Source of the DNA: Syntrophales bacterium
Lineage (GTDB): Bacteria > Desulfobacterota > Syntrophia > Syntrophales > UBA2210
DNA length: 9,453 nt
Assembly: GCA_028715865.1 (NCBI GenBank)
Contig: JAQUQY010000044.1
Location: 1 to 9,453 of the forward strand
Direction of reading: 5' to 3'
Below are positions 1 through 6,632 of this stretch, piece after piece. Position 1 is the stretch's first letter, and each line of letters begins with the position of its first letter. The translations under genes were made by a program, and so were the position numbers. Under the pieces are notes generated by a model. It saw only the letters and a program-made list of their open reading frames with translations. It made no database searches and was not told the origin of the DNA.

Positions 1-1310
1 TCCGAAGAACGGCAGCTCTATATGGCATGGCAGGCGTTGCGAATTGCGTCCGCTTCTGCGGCATACTCAATGATCTGGACGAGGGTACACCCCAGGGAAC
101 TCTGGATCGTTTTGAAAGGCTTTCTGGAAGCTTCTACGAACCTGCCGATCCCACGGCCGCCCGTTCACCGGTGCAGATGATGACCGTTCACCGCGCGAAA
201 GGGCTCGAATTCGACGTGGTCATACTTCCCTTCATGGATTGGAAGCCCTTCGTATCAGGCGCCCCCATTCCCCCCTACTTGACGGCCAGGATGCCTGGAA
301 AAAATCAGGAACACCTTGTGGCAACCGCAAAAGACCGGAGAGATTCCCATGATAATCCCCTATGCGGGATACTCTGGCGGCTCGACAGAAACAGGAGGTG
401 GGGAGAGGCTAAGCGGCTGTTCTATGTTGCAGCCACCCGTGCCCGCTCCCGACTCATAATGACCGGCGTAATGAAAATTAACAATGACTGCCTGTCCCAT
501 GAAAGGCAGAGCCCGCTTGACTGGATAGTCGATCATGAAAATCTGAACTGGCCTGCTCCCGGCGAGCCTTTCGTGCACCGCTCGGGAAATTTTTTCATCA
601 AGATCAACCCCCATCCGCCTGAAACTCAAGCAACGGAAGAGCCTGCTCATCTTCACCATCCAATTCCGGAACCCAGGACTATTGAACCCGAGATGTCGAC
701 GCTTTCCGTAAGGTCACCCTCCATGGAAGGCTCCGAACCGGAAAGAGATCCGAACTTGTCGGACCGTGTTGCTCCGTCCGGGGGACGTTCGCCGGATGCG
801 ATCCGTGGAACGGTGATTCACAGGCTCCTCAAAAGGGGTATAGAAAGCGGCAGAATCGCCTCCATGGAAGCCGTCCGCAGGGCTCTCGTATGGGAAGGAC
901 TCCAGCCGGACGAGGCCAGCCGGATGGCGCCCGGCATTCTCAAGGAAGCCATAGACACGCTGGCTTCACCCATCATCAGTGGACTGCTGGAAAAGGCGCG
1001 CGGAAGGGTCCGCGCCGAATGGAGGCTCGAATGTCCAATGTCAGCGACGTCTCTCATCTCCGGTTCCATAGACCTGGCTGCTTTTGACGGAACGTCATGG
1101 TGGATTATAGATTTCAAGACAGGGGAACCCGCCTTCGGTATGGACGCGGAACAGTTCATCAGTTCCGCCCTGGAGCGATACGTTTACCAGATAAACTCCT
1201 ACCGGGAACTGGTAAGAGGCTTCACGAAAGCGGAACCTACTCCAATCCGGGCGGGCATATATTTTACGGCCCTGGGAAGATGGCTTGAAATCGAGGAATT
1301 ACATGAGTAA
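1..1310 (+). CDS. AddA/RecB-like ATP-dependent helicase-nuclease, C-terminal part (5' truncated)
   Basis: This is the C-terminal end of a superfamily 1A helicase fused to a RecB-type nuclease, the arrangement of AddA and RecB proteins that process double-strand DNA ends for recombination. The reading frame is open from base 3, so the ATG at 27 is internal and the 5' end lies outside the window. Numbered from that Met, residues 49-67 hold helicase motif V (TVHRAKGLEFDVV) and residues 127-140 hold motif VI (EAKRLFYVAATRAR, with the arginine finger region). A poorly conserved Pro/Glu-rich linker spans about 196-255. The PD-(D/E)XK nuclease follows: His265 in RGTVIH, Glu331, Asp349 in GSIDL, Asp362 and Lys364 in IIDFKTG, and the Q-x3-Y motif at Gln388/Tyr392. 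All expected nuclease residues are present, so it is probably active. An addB-type partner would be expected upstream. AddA is favoured over RecB, but without the N-terminus I give no symbol. Confidence 0.9.
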   Translation, partial: RRTAALYGMAGVANCVRFCGILNDLDEGTPQGTLDRFERLSGSFYEPADPTAARSPVQMMTVHRAKGLEFDVVILPFMDWKPFVSGAPIPPYLTARMPGKNQEHLVATAKDRRDSHDNPLCGILWRLDRNRRWGEAKRLFYVAATRARSRLIMTGVMKINNDCLSHERQSPLDWIVDHENLNWPAPGEPFVHRSGNFFIKINPHPPETQATEEPAHLHHPIPEPRTIEPEMSTLSVRSPSMEGSEPERDPNLSDRVAPSGGRSPDAIRGTVIHRLLKRGIESGRIASMEAVRRALVWEGLQPDEASRMAPGILKEAIDTLASPIISGLLEKARGRVRAEWRLECPMSATSLISGSIDLAAFDGTSWWIIDFKTGEPAFGMDAEQFISSALERYVYQINSYRELVRGFTKAEPTPIRAGIYFTALGRWLEIEELHE

Positions 1311-1407
1311 CCCTTGTGGCCGCCCATCATCATACAATAACAGCATCCATGACCCTTACTCAGCCATTTTCGAATTCGAGCATTGGCGGGTTATATTATA
1401 TTTTTAA

Positions 1408-1435
1408 TTGACATTGATTATCGGGGCATTATATT
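1408..1435 (+). promoter_or_regulatory. Sigma-70-type promoter for the region 4 protein gene
   Basis: A perfect -35 hexamer TTGACA (1408-1413) is followed after 16 bases by TATATT (1430-1435), a five-of-six match to the -10 consensus. The DNA just upstream (1391-1407) is almost pure A/T, like an UP element. Transcription would start near 1442, leaving an untranslated leader of about 80 bases before the GTG at 1523. The leader holds a small TCCC/GGGA hairpin (1496-1507) directly before the ribosome binding site. This is the best promoter in the window by consensus match; its activity is inferred. Confidence 0.65.
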
Positions 1436-1510
1436 AAGTTACGTTGAAACCCGCGGCATTTTGACTTGAATCGTGAACAGGATATCGGTCTGCTGTCCCG
1501 CCAGGGAAGA

Positions 1511-1516
1511 GAGGTG
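1511..1516 (+). promoter_or_regulatory. Ribosome binding site deciding the GTG start at 1523
   Basis: GAGGTG lies 6 bases before a GTG codon at 1523. The alternative in-frame ATG at 1547 has no Shine-Dalgarno-like sequence in front of it. The GTG is therefore preferred, and it keeps the first Cys (Cys7) in the protein. Confidence 0.6.
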
Positions 1517-1522
1517 TAGCGA

Positions 1523-1798
1523 GTGACCAGTTTATATCGATGCAAGATGACTGACAGCTTTATCGTTGAACAGTGCGAAGAAACGAGCTGTGAATGGTGG
1601 CTCAAGACTGACACGTTCTGCAACTGCACCTGGGTCGCCTGTAATTACGGACCCTTTACTCTTGAAGAAGTGGGTGAGATGATGGGCGTGACTCGGGAGC
1701 GGATTAGACAGATAGAAGCAAAGGCCCTGAAGAAGCTTCAACACAAGAAACGAAAGGATCAGCTTCTGGACTTCGCCAGCCAGCTTTACGAGGATTGA
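1523..1798 (+). CDS. Small stand-alone sigma-70 region 4 protein with Cys/Trp-rich N-terminus
   Basis: This 91-residue protein has a C-terminal half (about 43-90) that looks like region 4 of a housekeeping sigma factor. It has the helix TLEEVGEMMGV, then the recognition helix TRERIRQIEAKALKKLQH. Arg58, Glu59 and Gln63 sit where primary sigma factors contact the -35 element. There is no region 1, 2 or 3, so it cannot be a complete sigma factor. The N-terminal half has six cysteines (7, 18, 23, 33, 35, 40) and the Trp pair 25-26, suggesting a metal site or redox-sensitive fold. It has its own strong promoter and converges on the operon to its right. I know similar small region 4 proteins from deltaproteobacterial genomes but no established function. 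It could be a DNA-binding regulator, a competitor for the RNA polymerase beta-flap, or half of a split sigma factor like Bacillus SigO/RsoA. It is not a decayed rpoD, because the N-terminal half is unlike region 3. Confidence 0.82.
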   Translation: MTSLYRCKMTDSFIVEQCEETSCEWWLKTDTFCNCTWVACNYGPFTLEEVGEMMGVTRERIRQIEAKALKKLQHKKRKDQLLDFASQLYED

Positions 1799-1950
1799 TA
1801 TACTAGTGCCGTGTCACAGGCGAAGATTCGCAAGTAATGATCACGAAAGAGTGACAAGGTACTGGTTAAAAAAACTGTCTTTCCTGATAAGTAGTCTTTA
1901 AATACCAGAGTTCCCGCCTAAATTATTCCGCGGAGTACTTACCAGAAACG

Positions 1951-2739
1951 TCAGGGCTTGGCCTGCTTACTTTTTCTCGCCTGCAGCTCCTCAAGAAATT
2001 TCCGCATCTGTTCCCTGCTTTCTTTCAGGTTATAGAGGAGCGCGGAGATTTCCACTTCATGCTCCAAAGCTGTTTTCTTGTCCAGTCGATGAACTATATC
2101 TGAAAGCTTCTTCACTGCCTCAATGGCGCGCTCAGGTCTTTGAGCCAGTTCACGAGCCATTGACCGGGCCTCTTCCATGAACATTTCAGGAGGAAGAACC
2201 TTGTTCACAAGCCCGATCCGCAGAGCCTCCTTCGCGCCTATGGGCTCTCCCAGCATGGTAATTTCCTTTGCTTTGGCCACCCCGACAAAACGTGACAGGG
2301 GATCGAAAAGTGGATTAAGGCCGAACTTCAGTTCCGGATGGCCGAATATGGCCGTCTCCGAAGCAATTATCATGTCACATACAGTTGCCAGATTGAATCC
2401 TCCGCCCAAGGCGATGCCTCCTACGGCGGCAATGACGGGACGCCTGAAAGTATAAATCTCCTGCAGGTACCTTACAGTAGAAAGAAGATGGATGCCGTCT
2501 TCGTCATCCCTGGACAGGGCGGCAAGTTCTTTCAAGTCCAGGCCCGCTGAAAAAACATAATCTCCACCGGTTATGACAACAGCCCTGATATTATCGTCAT
2601 CTCCCATCATCCTGAAACAGTCGATAAGTTCCTGCTGCATTTCCCGTGAAAGAGCGTTCATCTCCCTGGGACGATTAAGCGTGATTGTGGCAAAACCGTC
2701 TTCCCTTGATGCCAGAATAGTATTGTATGACCTGTACAT
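1951..2739 (-). CDS. Enoyl-CoA hydratase/isomerase (crotonase) family protein
   Basis: This 262-residue crotonase-fold protein has the usual family length. The two oxyanion-hole segments are clear: FSAGLDLKEL at 63-72 and IAAVGGIALGGGF at 103-115, followed by the CD-x-IIAS stretch. Of the two glutamates that hydrate enoyl-CoA in the rat mitochondrial enzyme (Glu144, Glu164), only the second is present (Glu136 in FGHPELKFG). The first position is Asn116. That is unlike a classical hydratase and closer to one-acid members such as delta3,delta2-enoyl-CoA isomerases, so the substrate and reaction cannot be named. The basic C-terminal tail is probably flexible. The start codon lies 2 bases after the ihfB stop with only a weak GGTGGG-like site ahead of it, so translation is probably coupled. 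It is the last gene of the cmk operon and nearby genes give no pathway clue. Confidence 0.88.
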   Translation of the reverse strand: MYRSYNTILASREDGFATITLNRPREMNALSREMQQELIDCFRMMGDDDNIRAVVITGGDYVFSAGLDLKELAALSRDDEDGIHLLSTVRYLQEIYTFRRPVIAAVGGIALGGGFNLATVCDMIIASETAIFGHPELKFGLNPLFDPLSRFVGVAKAKEITMLGEPIGAKEALRIGLVNKVLPPEMFMEEARSMARELAQRPERAIEAVKKLSDIVHRLDKKTALEHEVEISALLYNLKESREQMRKFLEELQARKSKQAKP

Positions 2740-2741
2740 GA

Positions 2742-3023
2742 TTATTGGAAACCCACCATTTCCTTTAATTTTTTCCCGGGTTTGAAGGCGATCACCCTGC
2801 GTGGAGGAATTGATACGGCCTTGCCTGTCTTTGGATTTCTTCCCATTCTAGCGGCCCGCGTCTTCACTTCGAAGACGCCGAAATTTCGAATTTCTATGCG
2901 GTCGCCATCTTTCATCGATTTGCTCATGGAATCGAATACAAGATGGACGGCGTAGGCCAAGTCGCACCCTTCAAATTCAGGCAAACGTTCGCTCAAAGCT
3001 TTCATTAATTCCTGTTTTGTCAT
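2742..3023 (-). CDS. ihfB: Integration host factor beta subunit (HU/IHF family)
   Basis: This 93-residue DNA-bending protein starts MTKQELMKAL, as in IHF beta. The central segment GDRIEIRNFGVFEV (40-53) and the beta-arm tip GRNPKTG (61-67) are typical. Pro64 falls exactly where IHF beta has its DNA-intercalating proline. FKPGKKLKE closes the fold. IHF kinks DNA as an alpha/beta heterodimer in recombination, replication and sigma-54 promoter activation; the alpha subunit would be encoded elsewhere. Upstream in-frame GTG (3053) and ATG (3047) codons would add up to 10 residues with no counterpart in the family and would overlap sppA, so I chose the ATG at 3023. The start lies 4 bases after the sppA stop. 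Beta rather than HU is supported by the position downstream of rpsA, as in E. coli cmk-rpsA-ihfB. Confidence 0.88.
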   Translation of the reverse strand: MTKQELMKALSERLPEFEGCDLAYAVHLVFDSMSKSMKDGDRIEIRNFGVFEVKTRAARMGRNPKTGKAVSIPPRRVIAFKPGKKLKEMVGFQ

Positions 3024-3027
3024 AGAG

Positions 3028-3924
3028 TCATTTCCCGAAAATAACATCCTCACGGTAAAGATAGCTGATTCCCGTACCGCCTTTCATAAGGACCTGGTAA
3101 AGGCCCGAGGCCATTTCGCTTATCAGGTATCGCAGGAAGCCAGCACGCTTCTTAGGGTATACGACATAAGGCTCGCCCACTATTCCAGCCAGTGACGCGG
3201 CCAAAGCGATGGCGTCATCCAAGCCCCCAAGTTTGTCCACGAGCCCCTCTTCCAGAGCCTGTCTTCCAGTGAATATCCTTGATTCAGAGATTTCAAGAAG
3301 CTTGTCCGGGGGAATGGGCCTGTTGGCCGCTACGGCTTCCACAAATTGCTCATGAATATCATCCACCACGGCCTGCAGAACACGGAACTCATCTTCGGTC
3401 ATGTCCCTGAAGAATGATCCGGTGTCCTTGTATGTACCGCTCTTGATCACCGTGGATCTCAAGCCTACCCTGTCCATAAGCTCGTGAAACTGGGGAAACT
3501 GCATAAGCACGCCGATTCCCCCTGTTATAGTCCCGGGATTAGCCACAATCATGTCAGCAGCCGATGCGATGTAATATCCTCCTGACGCCGCAACGATGCC
3601 CATGGACACGACTACCTTCTTTTGATTTCGTACCTTGAGTATTTTATCGTATATTTCCTGGGATGGAACAACCCCGCCGCCAGGAGAATCAATCCTGATA
3701 ACCACTGCCTTCACATCACGTGCCTTCTCGTAGGTATCCAGCAGCTCCACCACGTCACGGGAATCGGTTATCATTCCCTCTACCTTGACGACCGCCACCT
3801 TTGCCCTGCCCGGGCGGGAAACACCGTCTCCCGCAATAGAAAGAATGGCCTGTGCCGCCAGAAAAAACAGCAGGCCTATCGCCACCAGCAGCAACAGGCC
3901 GAATAGAATGGGATGTTTTCTCAT
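3028..3924 (-). CDS. sppA: Signal peptide peptidase SppA, short form (peptidase family S49)
   Basis: This 298-residue inner-membrane serine protease degrades cleaved signal peptides. It is the short, single-domain form, like Bacillus SppA, not the fused-duplicate E. coli form. One transmembrane segment (about 5-28, rich in Leu/Phe/Ala) anchors the N-terminus. The ClpP-like core follows: RIDSPGGG at 77-84, the nucleophile Ser114 in VAASGGYY, and the general base Lys166 in KSGTYKDTGS. The Ser-Lys spacing of 52 equals that of the Bacillus dyad (Ser147/Lys199), so the active site looks intact. I chose the ATG at 3924 because it gives the usual short basic N-terminus (MRKHP) before the membrane helix. 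A TTG at 3957 would add 11 residues; neither start has a good Shine-Dalgarno. It lies 50 bases after rpsA (17 if the TTG is used) and 4 bases before ihfB, so it is almost certainly co-transcribed. Confidence 0.93.
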   Translation of the reverse strand: MRKHPILFGLLLLVAIGLLFFLAAQAILSIAGDGVSRPGRAKVAVVKVEGMITDSRDVVELLDTYEKARDVKAVVIRIDSPGGGVVPSQEIYDKILKVRNQKKVVVSMGIVAASGGYYIASAADMIVANPGTITGGIGVLMQFPQFHELMDRVGLRSTVIKSGTYKDTGSFFRDMTEDEFRVLQAVVDDIHEQFVEAVAANRPIPPDKLLEISESRIFTGRQALEEGLVDKLGGLDDAIALAASLAGIVGEPYVVYPKKRAGFLRYLISEMASGLYQVLMKGGTGISYLYREDVIFGK

Positions 3925-3974
3925 AAAATGGAAGAGCCCCCGGGGGCGGAACGACAAGCAAAAGCTTTGGTTAT

Positions 3975-5723
3975 TTACATTTTTATATTCGCCAGAAGAT
4001 CACCGAGATTGGAAACAACCTTCTCATTATTATTAACATACTGGCGCTGTGAAGAAGGATCAGCAGACTGTTCATAGTCCTTGATGCTGAGTCCCACTTT
4101 CTGGTTCTCCATATCGATGGTTTTAATGACCGCCGTTACCGTTTCTCCCACGCTCAGTACGTCCTTTGCAGCCTTGACACGATTTTTGCTCAACTCCGAT
4201 ATGTGAACAAGTCCCTCAATTCCTTCCTCTATTTCAACAAATACCCCGAAATCTGTTACGTTAGTCACGGTTCCCGTAACAGTTCCCCCTATTCCATATT
4301 TTTCCTTCAGCAGTTCCCATGGGTTAGGCTCCATCTGCTTTATGCCCAGTGAAAATTTACCGTTTTCCACATCGATATTGAGAACCATGGCTTCTATTTC
4401 CTGGCCCTTACGGTAGAGTTCCGAAGGGTGCTTAACCCGTTTTTTCCAGGAAAGATCCGATATATGGACCAAACCATCGATTTCTTCATCAATTCCCACA
4501 AAGACACCGAAATCAGCAACATTTTTGATTTTACCCTTGAGTATGCTCCCCTCCGGATAGGCTTCTTTTATCTGTTCCCAGGGATTAGGCATGGTCTGCT
4601 TGAGTCCGAGCGATATGCGCTTGTTGTCGGGATCAACTTCGAGAACCTGAACTTGTACTGTGTCGCCAACGGAAACAACCTTCGAAGGATGTCTTATTTT
4701 TTTAGTCCAGAACATTTCCGATACATGGACAAGACCCTCCACTCCGGGCGCAATCTCAACGAATGTTCCATAATCCATTATGCTGACAACTTTTCCCTCG
4801 ACAATGGAGCCGGGAGGGTAGTTCTCTATTATGCTGTCCCATGGGTTTTCAGTGAGTTGTTTGAGCCCCAGTGATACGCGCTCCTTTTCGGGATCGAAGC
4901 TAAGCACCTTAACGCTGATGGAATCTCCACGGGCGAATTTTTCAGAGGGGTGCCTTATCCTGCCCCAAGACATATCAGTAATGTGAAGAAGACCGTCGAT
5001 CCCCCCCAAGTCCACGAAAAGGCCGTAGTCTGTTATATTCTTAACGATGCCTTCCACCACCATTCCCTCTTCGATGGTCTCCAGAACTTTTTTCTTCTGG
5101 TCTTCCATTTCACGTTCAAGAATGGTCTTTCTTGAAAGAACTACGTTATTTCTCTTCCTGTCGTACTTGAGGACTTCAAACTCCATCTTTTCACCGATAT
5201 ACCGGTCAAGATCACGTACCGGCCTTACATCGACCTGCGAACCGGGTAGAAATGCCTGACATCCGCCAACATCTACGGTCAGGCCTCCTTTTACTTTCTT
5301 TATTACCGTTCCCTCCACGAAGGTGTTGTTGGCATGAGCCTCAACTATGTCGTCCCACACCCTCGTACGTATCGCTTTGTCCCTGGAAAGAATAAGGTCT
5401 TCTTCAGTTTTCCGGTCCACCACAACTTCTATTTCATCACCGACAGAACATGTTACTGAGCCGCTCTCGTCACGGAATTCAGATACGTTAACCCTACCCT
5501 CCGTCTTGTACCCCACGTCAACCATGATGAATTCACCGGTAATTTCCACAACCCGGCCAATGACCATCTTGCCTATTCCGATATCCTGCAGGCTCTGCTC
5601 GAACATCTCATCGAAAGTCATCGTCTCAACATGTTCGGACTCGGCACTCACGCCATGCTCCACCATCTCGTTTTCTGTCGTCTCGCCTTTCTGTCCGGTT
5701 GTTTCGTTATCTTCGTTAACCAT
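3975..5723 (-). CDS. rpsA: 30S ribosomal protein S1 with six S1 domains
   Basis: This 582-residue protein is the mRNA-binding ribosomal protein that helps load and unfold mRNA on the 30S subunit. Six S1 (OB-fold) repeats lie at about 52-117, 135-200, 220-290, 306-377, 393-464 and 480-550. The last four are close copies of about 87 residues with recurring GLVHIS, HPS, SLG-x-KQ and NPW elements. Domains 1 and 2 are divergent, as is usual for S1, where they contact the ribosome; FLPGS in domain 2 is typical. An acidic extension of about 34 residues precedes the MTFDEMFEQSL segment, which resembles the E. coli S1 N-terminus. The start at 5723 is supported by AAGG about 5 bases upstream, while an internal ATG at 5621 has no such site. 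It follows cmk by 97 bases and probably has an extra promoter there. Confidence 0.97.
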   Translation of the reverse strand: MVNEDNETTGQKGETTENEMVEHGVSAESEHVETMTFDEMFEQSLQDIGIGKMVIGRVVEITGEFIMVDVGYKTEGRVNVSEFRDESGSVTCSVGDEIEVVVDRKTEEDLILSRDKAIRTRVWDDIVEAHANNTFVEGTVIKKVKGGLTVDVGGCQAFLPGSQVDVRPVRDLDRYIGEKMEFEVLKYDRKRNNVVLSRKTILEREMEDQKKKVLETIEEGMVVEGIVKNITDYGLFVDLGGIDGLLHITDMSWGRIRHPSEKFARGDSISVKVLSFDPEKERVSLGLKQLTENPWDSIIENYPPGSIVEGKVVSIMDYGTFVEIAPGVEGLVHVSEMFWTKKIRHPSKVVSVGDTVQVQVLEVDPDNKRISLGLKQTMPNPWEQIKEAYPEGSILKGKIKNVADFGVFVGIDEEIDGLVHISDLSWKKRVKHPSELYRKGQEIEAMVLNIDVENGKFSLGIKQMEPNPWELLKEKYGIGGTVTGTVTNVTDFGVFVEIEEGIEGLVHISELSKNRVKAAKDVLSVGETVTAVIKTIDMENQKVGLSIKDYEQSADPSSQRQYVNNNEKVVSNLGDLLANIKM

Positions 5724-5778
5724 GAACCTTATACCCCCTGGGCTTCTTATTGTACGGCAATTTACTCATAAAGGGAGA

Positions 5779-5807
5779 CTTTTACCACAGCAAAAATGAG
5801 ATATCAA
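5779..5807 (-). promoter_or_regulatory. Possible promoter between cmk and rpsA
   Basis: Read on the minus strand, TTGATA (5807-5802, five of six matches to the -35 consensus) is followed after 17 bases by TAAAAG (5784-5779, four of six matches to -10). It would start transcription about 50 bases upstream of the rpsA ATG, giving S1 more message than cmk. A TACAAT at 5754-5749 has no partner -35. The match is moderate and could be chance in this AT-rich gap. Confidence 0.35.
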
Positions 5808-5820
5808 GCAATTTGGCGAA

Positions 5821-6531
5821 TTAACGATATGGCGATTCGCGGATTTCTGACGATCGATTATGGTATATTTTCACTATGGCTTCAACCATCGCTTCAATGT
5901 CCATGTTCGTGGTGTCAATAATGAAGGCGTCGTCGGATGGCTTTAGGGGCGCCACATCACGGCTCCTGTCCTGGGCATCGCGGCGTACCATGTCTTCAAA
6001 CACATCATTGTATTCAGGCTTTTCGCCCCGCCCTCGAAGTTCCAACCAGCGACGCCCTGCCCTCACTCCCGGATCAGCATCAAGATAAATTTTTATTTCG
6101 GCGTCAGGGAAAACAACCGTTCCCATATCGCGCCCTTCTGCTATTATGCCGCCTTCCTTACCCGCCTCCCGCTGGATGGGCAACAATGCCTTCCTCACTC
6201 CGGTGAGCTTTGATATTTTCGACGCCGACATACCGACATTCTCTGTACGAATTACATTTTCAACATTTTTCCCGTCCGCCAGAATGATCATTTTCCCCTT
6301 GCTTTCAGGAATTAAAAACTCGATCCCAATGCACAGTTCCGCCAGGCGAGCTTCGTCGTCCAGTGGAACGCCCGCCGCCGCCGCCAGCCAAGCCACGGTC
6401 CTGTAGAGAGCCCCCGTATCAAGATAGGAGTACCCTGTCTTCTCGGCGAAGTGTTTGCATACCGTGCTTTTTCCTGAACCCGCCGGCCCATCCACCACGA
6501 TAACGGGCTGTTTTATCGTCCTGACTTTCAT
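5821..6531 (-). CDS. cmk: Cytidylate (CMP/dCMP) kinase
   Basis: This 236-residue cytosolic enzyme phosphorylates CMP and dCMP with ATP for nucleotide salvage and DNA precursor supply. The Walker A loop GPAGSGKST is at 15-23, followed by LDTGALYR at 37-44, a signature of bacterial Cmk. AEGRDMGTVVFPDA is at 131-144 and the lid-region motif RRDAQDRSR at 183-191. The length fits the family. The ATG at 6531 is chosen because GGAA lies 5 bases upstream. An in-frame ATG at 6555 would add 8 residues with no family counterpart and has no ribosome binding site. It is the first gene of the minus-strand operon; the aroA gene that often precedes cmk is absent, replaced by a divergent protease gene. Confidence 0.96.
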   Translation of the reverse strand: MKVRTIKQPVIVVDGPAGSGKSTVCKHFAEKTGYSYLDTGALYRTVAWLAAAAGVPLDDEARLAELCIGIEFLIPESKGKMIILADGKNVENVIRTENVGMSASKISKLTGVRKALLPIQREAGKEGGIIAEGRDMGTVVFPDAEIKIYLDADPGVRAGRRWLELRGRGEKPEYNDVFEDMVRRDAQDRSRDVAPLKPSDDAFIIDTTNMDIEAMVEAIVKIYHNRSSEIRESPYR

Positions 6532-6632
6532 ATTGGTTCCATAGGAGAAATGCATTACACATTAACTTGATTGTAGTTAGAAATAAATGATATTCTCCCA
6601 AAATACCATTACGAATATAAAAAATAAAAGAC
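6532..6632. promoter_or_regulatory. AT-rich divergent promoter region between cmk and the M48 protease gene
   Basis: This roughly 100-base gap between divergent genes is strongly A/T rich compared with the flanking coding DNA. On the minus strand, TACAAT (6575-6570) and TATCAT (6592-6587) are each five-of-six -10 matches for cmk, with only weak -35 partners such as TTCGTA. On the plus strand, TTGATT (6567-6572) followed by TATTCT (6591-6596) after 18 bases, or TATAAA (6616-6621), could serve the protease gene. The candidate elements of the two directions overlap, so mutual interference is possible. That promoters lie here follows from the divergent layout; the exact hexamers are uncertain. 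Confidence 0.5.

Noticed and set aside
27..29. ATG at 27 as the true start of the first gene
   Set aside because: The frame is open upstream to the window edge, the upstream codons fit helicase sequence, and helicase motifs I-IV must lie upstream.
1370..1379. Ten-base palindrome TCGAATTCGA after the exonuclease gene
   Set aside because: It is too short and AT-rich for a terminator, has no U-run, and is isolated; chance is the simplest explanation.
1812..1856. Inverted repeat TGTCAC/GTGACA enclosing a GCGAA/TTCGC palindrome in the convergent spacer
   Set aside because: The outer stem is 6 bp across a loop of over 30 bases and no U-run follows in either direction, so it does not qualify as a terminator or a known RNA element.
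1868..1874. Run of seven A (T on the minus strand) as a terminator tail for the crotonase gene
   Set aside because: No stable GC-rich hairpin precedes it on the minus strand.
4428..4874. 148-residue open frame on the plus strand inside rpsA
   Set aside because: It is antisense to the repeated S1 domains, which are clearly coding on the other strand, and shows no recognisable domain or ribosome binding site.
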